Of a stretch of 64,000 nt of DNA, positions 13,057 through 25,719 are shown piece by piece. Under the pieces are notes generated by a model, which searched no databases, was not told the DNA's origin, and worked only from the letters and a program-made list of their open reading frames with translations. The position numbers were made by a program, and so were the translations under genes. Location of the stretch: contig NC_060232.1 in NCBI RefSeq assembly GCF_021155775.2, forward strand, positions 6,455,257 through 6,519,256, given 5' to 3'. The DNA comes from Neodiprion pinetum (taxonomy: Eukaryota > Arthropoda > Insecta > Hymenoptera > Diprionidae). The stretch's first letter is position 1; every line of letters starts with the position of its first letter.

Positions 13057-13376
13057 CTATTATTGCTACTCTCAAACTCGAGTAGTAGTGATAATAATAA
13101 TATTAATAATAATAATAATAATAATTTTTAAACAAGACTTAGAATGACGCGTAAATTATAAATACCTAATATTTAGAATGTTGTTTTTTCAATAACCCAA
13201 ATTATTTTTATAAGTAATAGTTGAATCAACGAGAGCTTCGAGGCGCTCATCATTTGGACGATCATTCACTGATTTTGTTTGCGACAAACAGGAACGAAAT
13301 AAAAGAAAAAAAAAGCAATTAAAGTTAACCGAACGTATCTCAATTTATATGAATATATTTATTATAATACATGGTA
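12321..13376. other. 3-prime flank of the amide hydrolase gene
   Basis: AT-rich sequence with several AATAAA polyadenylation signals on the plus strand between about 12815 and 12895, then TA and AAT microsatellites. No gene is seen. It forms the convergent 3-prime side shared with myosin VI. Confidence 0.5.
13010..13127. repeat. (TA)n/(CATA)n and (AAT)n microsatellites
   Basis: An alternating TA run with CA interruptions at about 13010-13058 is followed by an AAT run at about 13092-13126. This is simple-sequence DNA between the two convergent genes. Confidence 0.8.
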
Positions 13377-13844
13377 TTAGACCGGTTCAAAAAAAAAACA
13401 ATTTTTTTTCTCGGTCCGCGTTCCTTATTAAACTGTTTATGATGAACAACAAATCCCCTGCAAATTTCAGCTTGATCGGAGAAGATTTAGAGGTCCCGCT
13501 ATCGACTTTTCGTTCTTACATTGAAATAACACGTAAAAAGAGGTTTACGTTAACTCACGGTCGATTTCGCGTGAAAATATAGACGTGAATGAAAAATATC
13601 AAGAGAACTTTTTTGTGCGTGATAACATTTAGTACAAATAAGGTCTCTTGATATTTTTCATTCACGTCTATATTTTCACGCGAAATCGACCGTGAGTTAA
13701 CGTAAACATTTTTTTACGCGTTATTTCAATGTAAAAACGAAAAATCGATAGCGGGACCTCTAAATTTTCTCCGATCAAGCTGAAATTTGCAGGGGATTTG
13801 TTGTTCATCATAAACAGTTTAATGAGGAAGGCGGACCGGTCTAA
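13377..13844. mobile_element. Foldback MITE-like element, 468 bp, TA target sites
   Basis: Two long arms are near-perfect reverse complements: 13377-13606 and 13644-13844, with a loop of about 37 bases. The outermost bases are TTAGACCGG and CCGGTCTAA, and each end is flanked by TA, which fits a TA target-site duplication of the Tc1/mariner type. The left arm differs mainly by an A/T-rich insertion near 13390-13412. The element carries no credible gene. It lies in the intergenic space between the convergent amide hydrolase and myosin VI genes. Confidence 0.8.
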
Positions 13845-14619
13845 TATGGTATGTATGCAAGTAAATACTGATTATTTTCATCGGCGTTTTCTCAATAAGT
13901 TTTAATATACGCCAATGGCAAGGCACGTCTTGAACGATTCATGTATATATATATTATTCATTATCACTTAAATTACTGCTATCATAATGATTTATTTTAT
14001 TGCCCTTGATATTATCGTCGTCTGTAATGAACATCATCGAAAGAGCAGAGTTGAGTCTACGGAATTAATACTGTACCATTTCGCATCTTGCTTGCTATTA
14101 AATTAGCATGATATTATGGCAAACATGTTTGTATTTTGCGTAAACGATCTTTAATATTTTTACCATTCCACGTAATTTCAAACCACACCTAAGCTGGCAA
14201 TATTTACGATAAACGAAGAGAATAAAATAAAAGTGAAAATCCGAAAGCATAGAAATCATTCTTACGTACATTTGTAGTGAAAAGAATTGCGAGCTTTTAT
14301 CCCGTCGAAATTTATTAACCCCGTAATATCGCAATCGGATTCGTTAATCGACCGTCAAAATATTACTGTGACCTCCATTGTCAAGTTCATCTGTCTCTTT
14401 TACCAATATTCATATTGTTGATAGTTATTGTACTGAAATACAGATACGATAAGTCTAGTAATTTGTGATAATCGCTAATCTTTACCGTCATTTCTTTCAC
14501 TTGAAAAAACAGTCGATGAATTAATTATGCAACGGTCGGATTTTTTGATAATTCTTTTCATTATTTCTTTGCCTACTTCTCTCCTTTTCCGCAATAAGTT
14601 TTCATCCGTTAAATGCATT

Positions 14620-17600
14620 TCACTTGGTACGCTCACTCGGAATCGTGTACGGTTTTCCACCGTTTCTTTCCCACTCCTTGTTGAACTCGTGTTCGAGTAT
14701 TTCAGCACCACGTTTTCGCGTCAAACCCGTTTCATCGAGACTTAATTCGCACATCTGCATATCGTCGACACCTGTGAAATTTCAAGCCCATTCATTACGC
14801 GATCCGTCGCTCAAGAATAAAAAAAAGAAAAGAATCCTTCCCGAAAAATTTACCTAAAAGTTTGCCAATTTTGTTTTATTTACGTTAGCTACTACCCTTG
14901 AGTTTCTAAATCAAAATCGAAACTACTCCAACAAATGATCGCGAATGTTTCAAGATTTCAAGGAGAATTAGCTACTCGAAATAAAATAGTTTAGATTTTA
15001 TAAGAGAATTGAGAAAACATTCCTTCAACAAAGATGCCTCTGATCGTGAGTGAAGTCATTCAATGATTCGTAGGCAAGTATCTGATACAAATCAGCAGTT
15101 TAATTAATTCACGGTACATCATATTTTCATCCGGGAGATGTTACGCAATTTTCATGGTCAATAATTCCGTGACTTGTGCACAGTCGTCATATTATCATAG
15201 TAATTTTGATCCCAGTGTTAATTGTGCTTCACTGGTAATCTGAGTTTGCAACGACTATCATTCATCACAGACGCTGTTGATAACCGGTTCTCAGTAATGT
15301 TCGTTGATACATCTTCGAGGAGCGGATCAAACGATGAATTTCTTACTCTTTTCCGGTCAAATTATCGCCTCAACTACCCATAAAATAAAAATTTCAACAT
15401 ACCAGCAACAAGGAGAATCGGCGGCTTGTCGGGGTGAAGTTCCATCTGCCTAGCTACGTACTGTCCATCGAAATGGGCGTACCACCATCCGCGTTTTCCG
15501 GCACTGTACGGATTTTCCGGCTGTCCAGCAGCCTGCGGCCTGACAAACGGGATGCGGAAAAATCTCTGGGAAGATTCGGTGATCGCTTGCTTCATCGGGG
15601 TCCTCGGAGCCCTCGCCGCAGCGTCCATTATTGCCTTGGGCGCTCTTTCGTTCTCGTCCATAGTCGTGCGTCTGCGATTTCTCGCCTTCCAGGCGTGGTA
15701 TACCTTCAATCTGCGGTGAAACTCGTGACGGCATGCCTGCGATTTTATGGGATGGGAAATATTTTCATTCGAGATCTTTTTCTCACGTGGATCGCAGGAC
15801 GATGTTGCTGATACTAACCTCGAGGAGTTCTATGTCGCACGAGGTGTTGATCGTGTCACGTAACTCGGAGTACTTCCACTTGGAGAGATCGTACTTCTTG
15901 TTGCTCATTGCTGCCTGGTGATTTCGCACGTTCTCCGATCTGCGGATGTTGTAAATTTTTTGGTAATAACTAGCAACGAAATTTTCTTACGAAATGCGCT
16001 GCGGTATAAAGTACAAATTGTTAGATTTCTGAAAACTGTTTTGTACCTTTAGAAAAAGAGACGGAAAATGAAAATTAGTTAGATTATGTTGTAAGTATAA
16101 AGTAAATCACAACGCACACAGTTAAAAACATGTTCTAATCATTAGCAAGCAGAACTCGTTCATGATACTATCAATCGTAGATGATAATTCGAAGTAAGGC
16201 CATTTTCATCACTCCATCAACGATGTTAAAGGAAATAAGTATCTGCATTCATAATAATAGCGTGTAATTTCTCAACAAAGGAAATATGCGAGAGATGAAG
16301 TTCTGAATTTGACTAAAAAAAAAAAAAAAAAGGAGACGAGCGATAGAAGTTACGTGATAGCGTGAAACCGAGAAAATCTATAACAGAGTTACACAAAAAC
16401 TACAAGAGGAAAAGTCAAATCGGATGCAACCAGCTGTTAGTGTTGTGTTAGAAGTCCATGCTATAAAGTCGCTGAAAACGCTACTAAATATACCTTATAA
16501 GTTTGTTGTTGTTGATCGGAGGTCCTCGTACATCTGACCCGCTAAATGATTTCAATAAAACATCGTTAAAAACCGGAACAACCATTAACGATCAGCATTA
16601 AAAATCATTTCTTTCGATCTCCGCCACACAATTATATGAAGTCTCGTTGCAAGTAGACCTCATTTTCTATTCTCGTATCGAAAATGCACCGATACATTGG
16701 CGAACGTTCGATGATGGCTTACCTTCGGATCGGCGGCGGAGAGTCTTCGACTTGGCCGTTGGACTCCTGGGCCAATCTGACCGCCAATTCATGGTCTCTT
16801 CTCTCTTGTTCAAGTTGTTCGCGGTATCGACTTTCCTCCATCATTTCTTTGTCGATTTGGGCCTGCGGCAGAGAGCGAGAGAAAATTTGGGTCTGCGTTG
16901 AGGTTCGATTTTTTAAAATTAAATTATTGTAAATTGAGAATTTACCTGAATGGCTGCAGCAGCCTTTTCGTTCTCCGCTTCCTGCCTCTTCCTGTCCTCC
17001 TCCTCGGCCTTCCTTCGAGCTTCCATCTCCGCTTTCTTTCGCCTGTTTTCGTCCTCCTCGCGCTGCTTCCTCTCCGCTTCCTCCTTTCTTCGCTTCTCCA
17101 ACTCCATAGCCTCCTGAATTTTCCTAAGCTTCTCCTGTTCCTCAGCGATCTTCTGCTTCTTCACAGTCTCCTGGAGTCCCTTCATTTGCTTGTCCATGAG
17201 ACTGACGAGGTTTGCGACCAGTTTGTCGATCTCCTGTTTCTTGATTTTTGTATCGCTCTATCGGGGTGGGAGGCAAACCATTTTTTAAGTCGACATGTTA
17301 CTTCCGTCAACGAACCGAAGCTCTGAATCTTACCTTGATCTTCACCCTGGCAGCTTCCAGCTCAGCGTTCAATTTCTTAATATCCTTCAAGCTGCTGTCC
17401 TTCGACGACTTGAGCTGATTCGCCGTCTGCTCCATGTCAGCCAGCTGCTTGGTTATGTTCCGTATCTTAATTATTCCCTCGATTCTAGGCTGGTGTTGCT
17501 TTTTAGCGAGGTACATACGGACCGTTTTTTGAATCATAATGAGATGTTGTCGTCGGTAAAGAATCTTATTTTTTACTGCGAATACCAATAATAAAAGGTA

Positions 17601-20600
17601 CAATCTGGCCGGGCACGATTCTCGTTAGTTCAATGCTCATGAGGGATACTCACACTTGATGACGGATAGGGCGCAGAACTGGACCTTTATCCACCTGGAC
17701 TTGACGAGCCACTTCTTGACATTCGCGACGAGCTTCTTCAGGTTCTCGGGATCGGACTTCATCACCCTGTCAAACTCCGCGAATTTTCCCGGTTTGAAGA
17801 ACACTCTCGTTATCCCGAACTTGAAGTCCTTCTGGTTCAGCTTCAGGCTGTACAGCAACGCCTGGAGAGAGTCGTCGTTTAATTTCTCACTGGAGAACTT
17901 GAAATGACGACAAACAAACGTCGTGGGGTTTCAACCAACCTCGCAGAAGAATCTCGGATCCAGCTTGACCAATTCCGGAGGCAGATACGTCTTGTACATA
18001 CTGTAGAGTTCCTGGAAAGGTACTCTGCTTGGGTAGCCATGCTCCATGAGCTCAAGGACCGATGTCATTCCGGAACATCGTAACTGGCCGAGAATACTGT
18101 TGCCATCGAATCGGTGGTCGACCATCTCGTTATTTGGTTTAACGCAACGAACGAAATTCGTGCCCTGATAATCGATTCGCAAGGACATTGTTAACGTATT
18201 GAAATTAATTTTGTGCACGTTTCCAGCGAGGTGCAATACTCACGTTGTTCTTGAGCTTGTCCATCAGTTCGCCTAGCTGAGTCTTGAACTTACTACCGAC
18301 ACTGATGAAGGTTAATTTACCCTTCGGGCAAGTGTTGTTCGCAAAATTCGTCCTCAGGAACGTGTTGCTGCTCTCCTGGATCAGACCCTCCAAAGAGGCG
18401 TGAAGAGCGTCGTTATTCTTCTCGATAAATTGATTCTGAAATCGAAATTTAAAAACAATTGAAAATTTAGTGAGCTGGGTTAAATTGATAAACCTCAACA
18501 AATAAACTACAATTAACGGAAATAAAAAATTGTTCAATGTATAATGATCAAGATAGCTACTTGAAAGGAGTTTGTCAAATAAAGATGAAATCAGTTCCGG
18601 AAGCCGTGATAAAATCGACCGTTTCATCTACAGCAATAACTGTTTTATAGTCAGATGACTTCATCGGCGATTACTGTAAGAACAACAACTGATCTCGCGA
18701 GATAAACATTACATGAAAGTTGCCAATCGTGGTTGCGAAAACGTGGGAGATGTACATATGTGATATTCACGTGGGCGAAGAAACGCGATTACGTGCCGCG
18801 TGAGATTTGCCCACGTTGAAGAATTGCTTGGTCTCGATTCCACTTGTGAGTCGCTTATTTTAACGCTGAATCTAGGTCCTCGGAAAAATAAAATACCCCG
18901 CTACATTACCGTTTGATAACAAACGCCACCGGCGTAATGTCTGATCACGAATCCTTCATCGTCTCTAAGTTCCCTGTGAGCCTTGAGTCGCGAAGTACGA
19001 GGCAACGTGATCCTGAAGTGACCACTCCAAGACCTGTGAACTTCGCTCGTGAAGTGGGCGAAGCTGTGCTTCGGAAGCTTCGATTCCTCGTCGAGTAGAC
19101 TGAATATTCCACCGTTCTTCGATTCGATAAGATCTGAAATGTGCAAGATGAGCATAATCGCAAAACAGATGGTGGCTAACTCATGTCAGTTCCTGACAGT
19201 GAGCTCACCTATGCAATCCTGATTGTCTACGTAGGAAATCTTTGGTACGTTGAGCGCCTCTCTGGCATAGAGATCCTGTTCGTACTTGAGAATTTTTTCG
19301 TTAAAAAATTGCTGAAGCTTCTCATTGCAGTAATTTATGCAAAATTGTTCGAAGCTGTTGACTCGGAAGTACTCTGAAAATTTGCAAAATACATTGTTCT
19401 CAACAATGAAAACGACCCATTGCTGCGTCGTAGGGCTACGAAGCGTCGAATAAGAGAACTCACCAAACCCGGCAATGTCGAGTACACCAATGTAGTAGCT
19501 GGAAGCCTTGAATGGAATGCTCTTGTTTATGCGCGAGACAATGTGGTCGAATAGTTTGCTGTAAATCGCTTTAGCAAGCGCGTCGCGCCCGCTGCATGCC
19601 TCGTAGACCTTCAGTGGCACCCTTGGAAAAGTCCGCAAGGTTATTGATAAACCACCCAGACACATTAAAGAAGCAGAATCATCAATGCTCACATGATAAC
19701 CGTTCCCTTGATGCCGCCGCGGCTGGTTTGCATCACTTTTGAGACCAGAGCCTGCCTCAATTCGTCAGCGTCGACGCCGAGTAGAGTGGCTGTGGTTACT
19801 ACGGACTTTTCAGAGTCTGCTGTAATCCTCGAACCGCCTTTCGTATCCTCCGGATTGTCCTCGAATGTGATATTGCCGAGGTGAAGAACGGCCGCCACCA
19901 TCGTGTAGATTTCCATCCGTTCAACGTCCGTCAAACCCAGTCGCGTCAAAGCCTGGTTTCAGGGAAACAATAAAAGACAGAGTAAAAGACTCAGCACCGA
20001 TTGGAATGTCGATCGCCTCCAGGATTCCTACTTTTTCTAGAAAAAAATTCCATCCACTAAACTCGCTAGTCGTCTAAGACCTACGGAGTGACGGAAGTCG
20101 TTTGTTACCGTTGCTCTCTCCTATTTGACGAGACAAAATCCATATCCAGCGTTTTAAAACAACAAGAACATGTTAGTGGTGATGTATGATTCTCAAAGTG
20201 CCGATGAAAAGGGAACCAGTAAATCGGTGCTAGGAGACTTGCAAGCTCTTGCAAGCTCTTGCCAAATGTGAGATCGATGGCGCTGTTGATAAAATCTAAG
20301 AAAAAATGTATACCTGGTCCATTGCGGTGAATCCCTCAACGTCGTCGAGTATCGGATCCCTGAGACTGCCCTTACTGATCTGGTCCTTGCTCTTCTGAGC
20401 GTTGTTCAATTTCTTCTCCGAAGCGGAGCTGCAGAAGTACTGGCCGCAACCATTCTTCAGATATTGAAAATCGTCAGGCTTAGTGATGCCGAGTTTCGCT
20501 CTGAGGTCAGCCGGCGCTCCGGCGCACATCATGTAAAAGACGTGGTAGTTTCTCTCGTCCGAACTCTGCAGACAGACTCGTGACTTCTCTAGTAGATAGT

Positions 20601-23177
20601 GAGATATGTAGCCACCCACGACCTGACACTTGGCGTCGAAGTGAACCTCCATGAATTTACCGAAACGAGAACTATTGTTGTTCCGCTTAGTCTTCGCGTT
20701 TCCAAACGCCTCCAACACCGGGTTTGCTGTTCATGAAGAGGATGAACAGGATTGGGTTGTAACTCTGATCGAATAAGGGTAGAAATGACTGTTTTCACGG
20801 TACGTAGCTCGCCACTCACCGTCAAGAATTTTCTGTTCAATAGGTCCCGCGGTGGAACCCCAAAGGTCACACAAATAGCGGAGCAAGTACTTGGTGGATT
20901 CAGTTTTTCCCGCTCCAGATTCACCGGACACTATGATGCTCTGAGATTGTTTCAGGACTTTCATGTCCCGAAAGGCTTTGTCAGCTGCAAACAGAGCAAG
21001 GTACCTGTGAAAACCCTTCGGGAAAATAGTCGACGATAAATCTTACCGATTGCAAAAACGTGGGGTGGAGTTTCACCCAGGGATTTTCCCTGGTAAGATC
21101 TCAATGTCTTTGTGGAGTAAAGATCTTTCATTTCGTAGTAGGGATTAACGGCGATGAGAATATTGGCGACGTAGGACTGAAACAGAGTGAATATTCGACG
21201 GTTTCAAAAAACTGTACCGAACTATTACAGAAAACTGATTGTTAAACAATATTTAAAACTCACGTATATCTTGTCCTTGAAGTATCTCGTGCGGATATTG
21301 TTCAACAGTGTTGCCTCGTTCAGATACATCAGAGCACCTGAACAACGGTCATATTAAACCACGTCGAAGTCAGTAACGTTAACGTGACGAAACATGATGG
21401 AATCAATCGTTGTACAATTTTGGAACCACTTTCATAGAGTTGGCTTTTCAAAATATGAACATGTTTTTTTTCTCATGATTTAATAACTGAATTTCAGACA
21501 ATCCCAAGGCTGCGAAGTAACGATTTTCCTAAACGTGCATCGTCAATGTACTTGAATTGACACTTACAGTTGTCCTCCACGTCCGCTGCGTACTCGCCAG
21601 CCGGGTAAACCTCGTCCAAAGGACATGTCCGTTGGGGAAGCTTGGCGTCCAGAGGCTTTATCAGAGCGTCACCATCGACCATGTCGACAAATTTGCCGAT
21701 GATGAAACCCTCCTGTGGGTCCCTGACCCATACCTGCTGGTTCTCCATCCCTCCCGAGCTAAAGATAGACGAATCCTTTTACAAGAGACCTTCTACGCTT
21801 TTCTAGAACAGATTCCTCGCGTGGCAAGGACACGAGGGTATCTGTCATCGCTGATGAATGATAAGAAAGGCGGTATAAAAGCGAGTCATGTGATTCTCGA
21901 CATTTACGTGCGCGAATGTTGTGTTATAATCTCCGTCTAAATATAGCGGGTGAAATTCAATGGCCATCCGTTAGATCTGGGTATTCCATTATCGGGATTG
22001 ACCTGGATTTCATTGTGTATGTACCTATGTGCCTTCGACGACGCGGTTTTATACCTTCGTCTTTCCTAATCAGCGAGCTTCTCTGCTTCAGGCTGAGTTC
22101 GAAAATAACTTTACTTCGATCTATTATATCTATCGCAATATAACGCGATGAGATCGAAGCCTAATCAAGATGCTTACTTTACTGGGTATTGAGCTTATAG
22201 GCCTTGAAACCTGATTCTAAAAACACCCTTATCTCGCCGTTTCTCGATCCCGTTTTCTCCTTGTTTGCTTACGAACCTCTTCAGGATAACTCTCTCACTA
22301 ATGTCGCTATCGAACTCACAACCAGCAATTAATTATCGACGGTATCACAATTATCAGTCTATCAAAGAATGCTTAATACCGTTAATTGGCAGCAATCGAT
22401 ACATCGATTATAATGCAAGTCACAAGATTCTTTTCGCAAAATATCCCAACGTTACAACGTGGCTGAAAACCTATGACAAATGTGCTCCGACACACGATAA
22501 AGTAATTTCCTTATATATCTGGGTTGCTGTCCTTCTTTTCCAGCTTACACTCGCAAACAAGCATACGTGCATGAAGACGGAGCGCTATAAGTACTATCGA
22601 CCGAGTAAAAGTTTAGCACTAGTGCTGCTTCAACGTCGACATAACGGCACACTTCAGAGGACCGTCAGACCCTGATTTTAATATTTAAAATTTTGCCTTG
22701 TTTTTTATTTTTATTCCTCGCAATTCTTTTGATAATTGTGCGTAATTACTTTCACTCGTTGCCGGCGAACGGATCGGATAATTGTATTTTACGGTCGCGT
22801 GACCCATCGGTTTGTCAACATAATATTACACCGTGTTTTCACTTTGTTTCTTAATGCCAATCCTCGCTGTTTACGCTTTCCTAATTTATCATCGTTACAG
22901 TAGCTGGTCTTTTCTGATTGGCGTAAACTTTGTTCTAAACTTTTTTTTCTTATCAATATTCAATTCGCTGTCACCATTAAGCGTACTACTTGGACTTTTC
23001 TTACTTAACGGTTAAGCCGTTAGAAACAGTAAGACGAGGAATTATTCCCAGGTGTTAATTACAGTCTGCAAAATCGAGACTTCGAGAAAGTGGTAATTTA
23101 CAGTCAAATTAGGGATAGTGTTATTACGGGGGAAAAAAATTGTTAGCTTACTTGACGGCCGAATTTTTCGGAGGCAT
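14620..23177 (-). CDS. jar: Unconventional myosin VI heavy chain (jaguar orthologue)
   Basis: Nineteen coding exons join in frame: 23152-23177, 21568-21758, 21264-21337, 21047-21176, 20820-20984, 20314-20726, 19693-19952, 19464-19621, 19209-19373, 18910-19133, 18244-18435, 17940-18164, 17654-17861, 17334-17575, 16946-17257, 16723-16862, 15819-15939, 15403-15736, 14620-14771. This gives 1243 aa, close to the usual 1250. It is the pointed-end-directed actin motor used in membrane traffic and epithelial morphogenesis. The motor has the P-loop GESGAGKT (about residues 161-168), switch I NNNSSRFGKF and switch II DIAGFE. After the converter come the IQ region (IQKTVRMYLAKKQHQPR), a long charged Lys/Glu/Arg helix, and the cargo domain with the RRL (HRRLKVYHAWK) and WWY (WWYAHFDG) adaptor motifs. 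The chain ends shortly after LTRKRGAEILEHEF. A second in-frame ATG at 21748 (MENQQVWVRDP) would give 1231 aa. Confidence 0.95.
23152..23177 (-). CDS. jar: Upstream in-frame start exon of myosin VI
   Basis: The minus strand reads ATG plus 23 bases (MPPKNSAV and two bases of the next codon), then a GTAAGC donor. Spliced to the acceptor before 21758, it continues in frame through SGG into the second ATG at 21748. It would be the first AUG of the message, after an A-rich leader. Whether translation starts here or at MENQ cannot be decided from sequence. The extra 12 residues are not a recognised domain. Confidence 0.55.
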
Positions 23178-25559
23178 TTTTTTCAACCTCCGCGTTTTAG
23201 CTCCGAAACAGGAAACTTGGAACACTCGAGTATTTGACACAATCACGACCTGCAGCAAACTGAAAAGCACTTCAAACTAGTCGACGGGCGTCGCCTTGCT
23301 ACCGCAGAGTGAGAACAATTGAAGCGATATTCGGATAACGCGAGCCGCTTATCTTATTATCGCATTATCAAAGTGGCTGCTCAGCAACCGGTCGGCGGTC
23401 CCAAAGAGCCCGTAATGCTTGCAGAATGATCGTTCAATTTTTCGAAACAAAGAAAACGATCGCGAGTCTCATTGTCCAATCCATCGGTAATGACGAATCG
23501 CTAAAGTGAGAAAAACACGAAATGGCAAATTTTTCAGGTCAAAAAACAATTCCGCGGGTATTTTGAGGCTTGATCTTTACTGGCTGTGATATCGCGCTGT
23601 TTTATTTATAATAGGGATGAAGTAATATAGAAGGCACGATGAGATTAGAAACCGCAGAGGTTTCGACGACGCTGTTTCAATATTATCTTTCATTTTTGAC
23701 AAGTACTCAATGTGATTCGACAGTAATTTCGATAACACCGACCTTCGAAAGGTATAATACATGATTACTTAAAAACAGATTTTTATTTATAAACGAATCT
23801 CACGCTGATATTGCAGTCCCAATAAACAGCAAACGAAGTGTCCTGCAGTCAGATTACTGCGATAGATTTTAATAACGGAATATCTTAACTTTTCCCTGAT
23901 CAATTCATATTCACGTAACTCGATTTAAAGACCTGGGCAGTAAATAAACCACGGCTGACATTATTCGCTGGAGTTATTTCACCGTTTCATCGAATGCTTG
24001 CCAAGCTATTGCGTCAAATTATTGCCTAGACTCGTATTAGCGGTCGTTGACTGCTGCGGAACATGGATATTTCGCTTTGCCAATAAATTCGTAAAGTCAG
24101 TCGGCGATAACGTTTGAGTATTCAGCGCGATATTAATTTTATGTACGAATCTGTCTTCTTTTCTTAGAAGGAAAAATTTTTCAGTTTTACCTGCAGGTCA
24201 GATGGAATTTGCAACAAATGTTTTTTAACCAGGTACTCGCAAATTATCGAATCACTAGAATTCACGGACAAAGTGAATCTCCAACGAGTTATAAATTTCT
24301 CAACATCTCGAATACAAAGTTACGAATAGAACGCTTGACATTATCGAATTTAGGTCAGAAAATATCGCGCTGACATTTGTTGGCGTTACGTAACGTACCG
24401 CACCAATGGCAATTTAATAAAAAAAAAAGTGAAACTGCTAAACTGCAGAAATGGAACTTGGTAAAATGTGATTTAACAGTTCAAATATCGAGGGTTTCCA
24501 CGTACACGTATAAACACGAAAAATCTTCAGTCAAAAACGGATGTTCTATACGTATTTCAGTCATGCGGATATTCAAAATGCCAGAAATATACGTATCTGG
24601 TGGTCGATGATGTAAACGGCGAACGCTGCGGTATCTTGGCGTCGGATAATGTTTTGATAAGAAGCTCCGAATGACTGCGTGTCTGGAATATTCCTTCGAA
24701 TACCAGAAACAGGGAGCGTTATTCTCGTCTGCAGTTTCAAACGGGTTACTGTCTGTCAAAACGAAACGTTTCGACGGAGACCGATAGATGCGACCAAGGC
24801 GGGTATAAAACCGGTTCGAAAAGAGTCCAACAGTAAATATCCACTACGTTGCTGCTTGCGACCGGCCGTTAGGGAGATTAGCTCAATTATGATTATAACG
24901 GAGCATCTAGAATGCACATGTACGCCGCTCAGGCCGGCTGAAATCGCCTCAAGAACTCGAGCTTCGCAATACCGCGTATACATATATATACATCACGTTA
25001 TCACGTTACAGTCAAGAAGTAGCGATAGTTTCATTTGGTAATTTCTGTACAAGTCGTAATCATCGATAAGCTAAGAGGGACTCACAAGACTCGATTCTTC
25101 GGAAAGGTTGAGTTCTATTCACGAAAGCTCCCTTAGATCCGAAGATCGATACGCCGGCGAAAGGCGTGGGCTGTTCAATATCGGAGTGACGGGCGGATAT
25201 TTCCTACCGGAACGTCGATTTCCTGTGGCAGGAAATGCGGATAATGCCTACGTACGTATTGTCCTACGGTAGTGAATAGTACAATGGGTTAAAAGCGAAT
25301 GGTCAGACAGGGGGCCACAGGAACTTGGGAGACACGGATGGCTAACCGCGAGTGCGTTTTTCGTGGTGTCAACAGCCAGCCGGAGGTGCTTTCGACGTTG
25401 AGTTGACCCGGGCGGTGCGAGTGGCGTGAATTACATTCGAAAGAACTTCCGTGAACGTGAACGTGAACGTGAAAAGGTCAAGAATCACGAGTCCGCGAGG
25501 GCAACGGATTCGACGGATCGAGATCGCCCCGTCTGGTAGTCGGAAAGGGTTCGTTGACC

Positions 25560-25719
25560 ATGGCGAAAAAACGTGGGACCGAAAAGAAGGTACCGGAGGA
25601 GGAAACCACGCCGTGTGCAACGACGGCAAGAGTGCTGAGTTTGGTGGACGCGGTTTATGGTCACACCTCGAGCACTTCGTCGACCCGCGGTGTAGAGAAG
25701 GAGGAGGAGAACTTATCTC
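25560..25719 (+). CDS. Possible first coding exon of an unidentified gene
   Basis: An ATG in strong context (TTGACCATGG) opens a frame starting MAKKRGTEKKVPEEETT that keeps high G/C at codon third positions, unlike the AT-rich surroundings. It reaches a weak possible donor (CTC/GTAATC) at 25719/25720. Upstream is a GC-rich leader with GTGAAC repeated three times (about 25452-25470) and a TATA box near 24804. The peptide is charged and low in complexity, with no recognised domain, and I cannot find exon 2. If the frame is not spliced it continues to 25961, but that part looks non-coding. Treat as a candidate only. Confidence 0.3.

Noticed and set aside
13349..13582. A 77-codon frame in the intergenic region
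   Set aside because: It lies mostly inside one arm of the foldback element and has no family resemblance.
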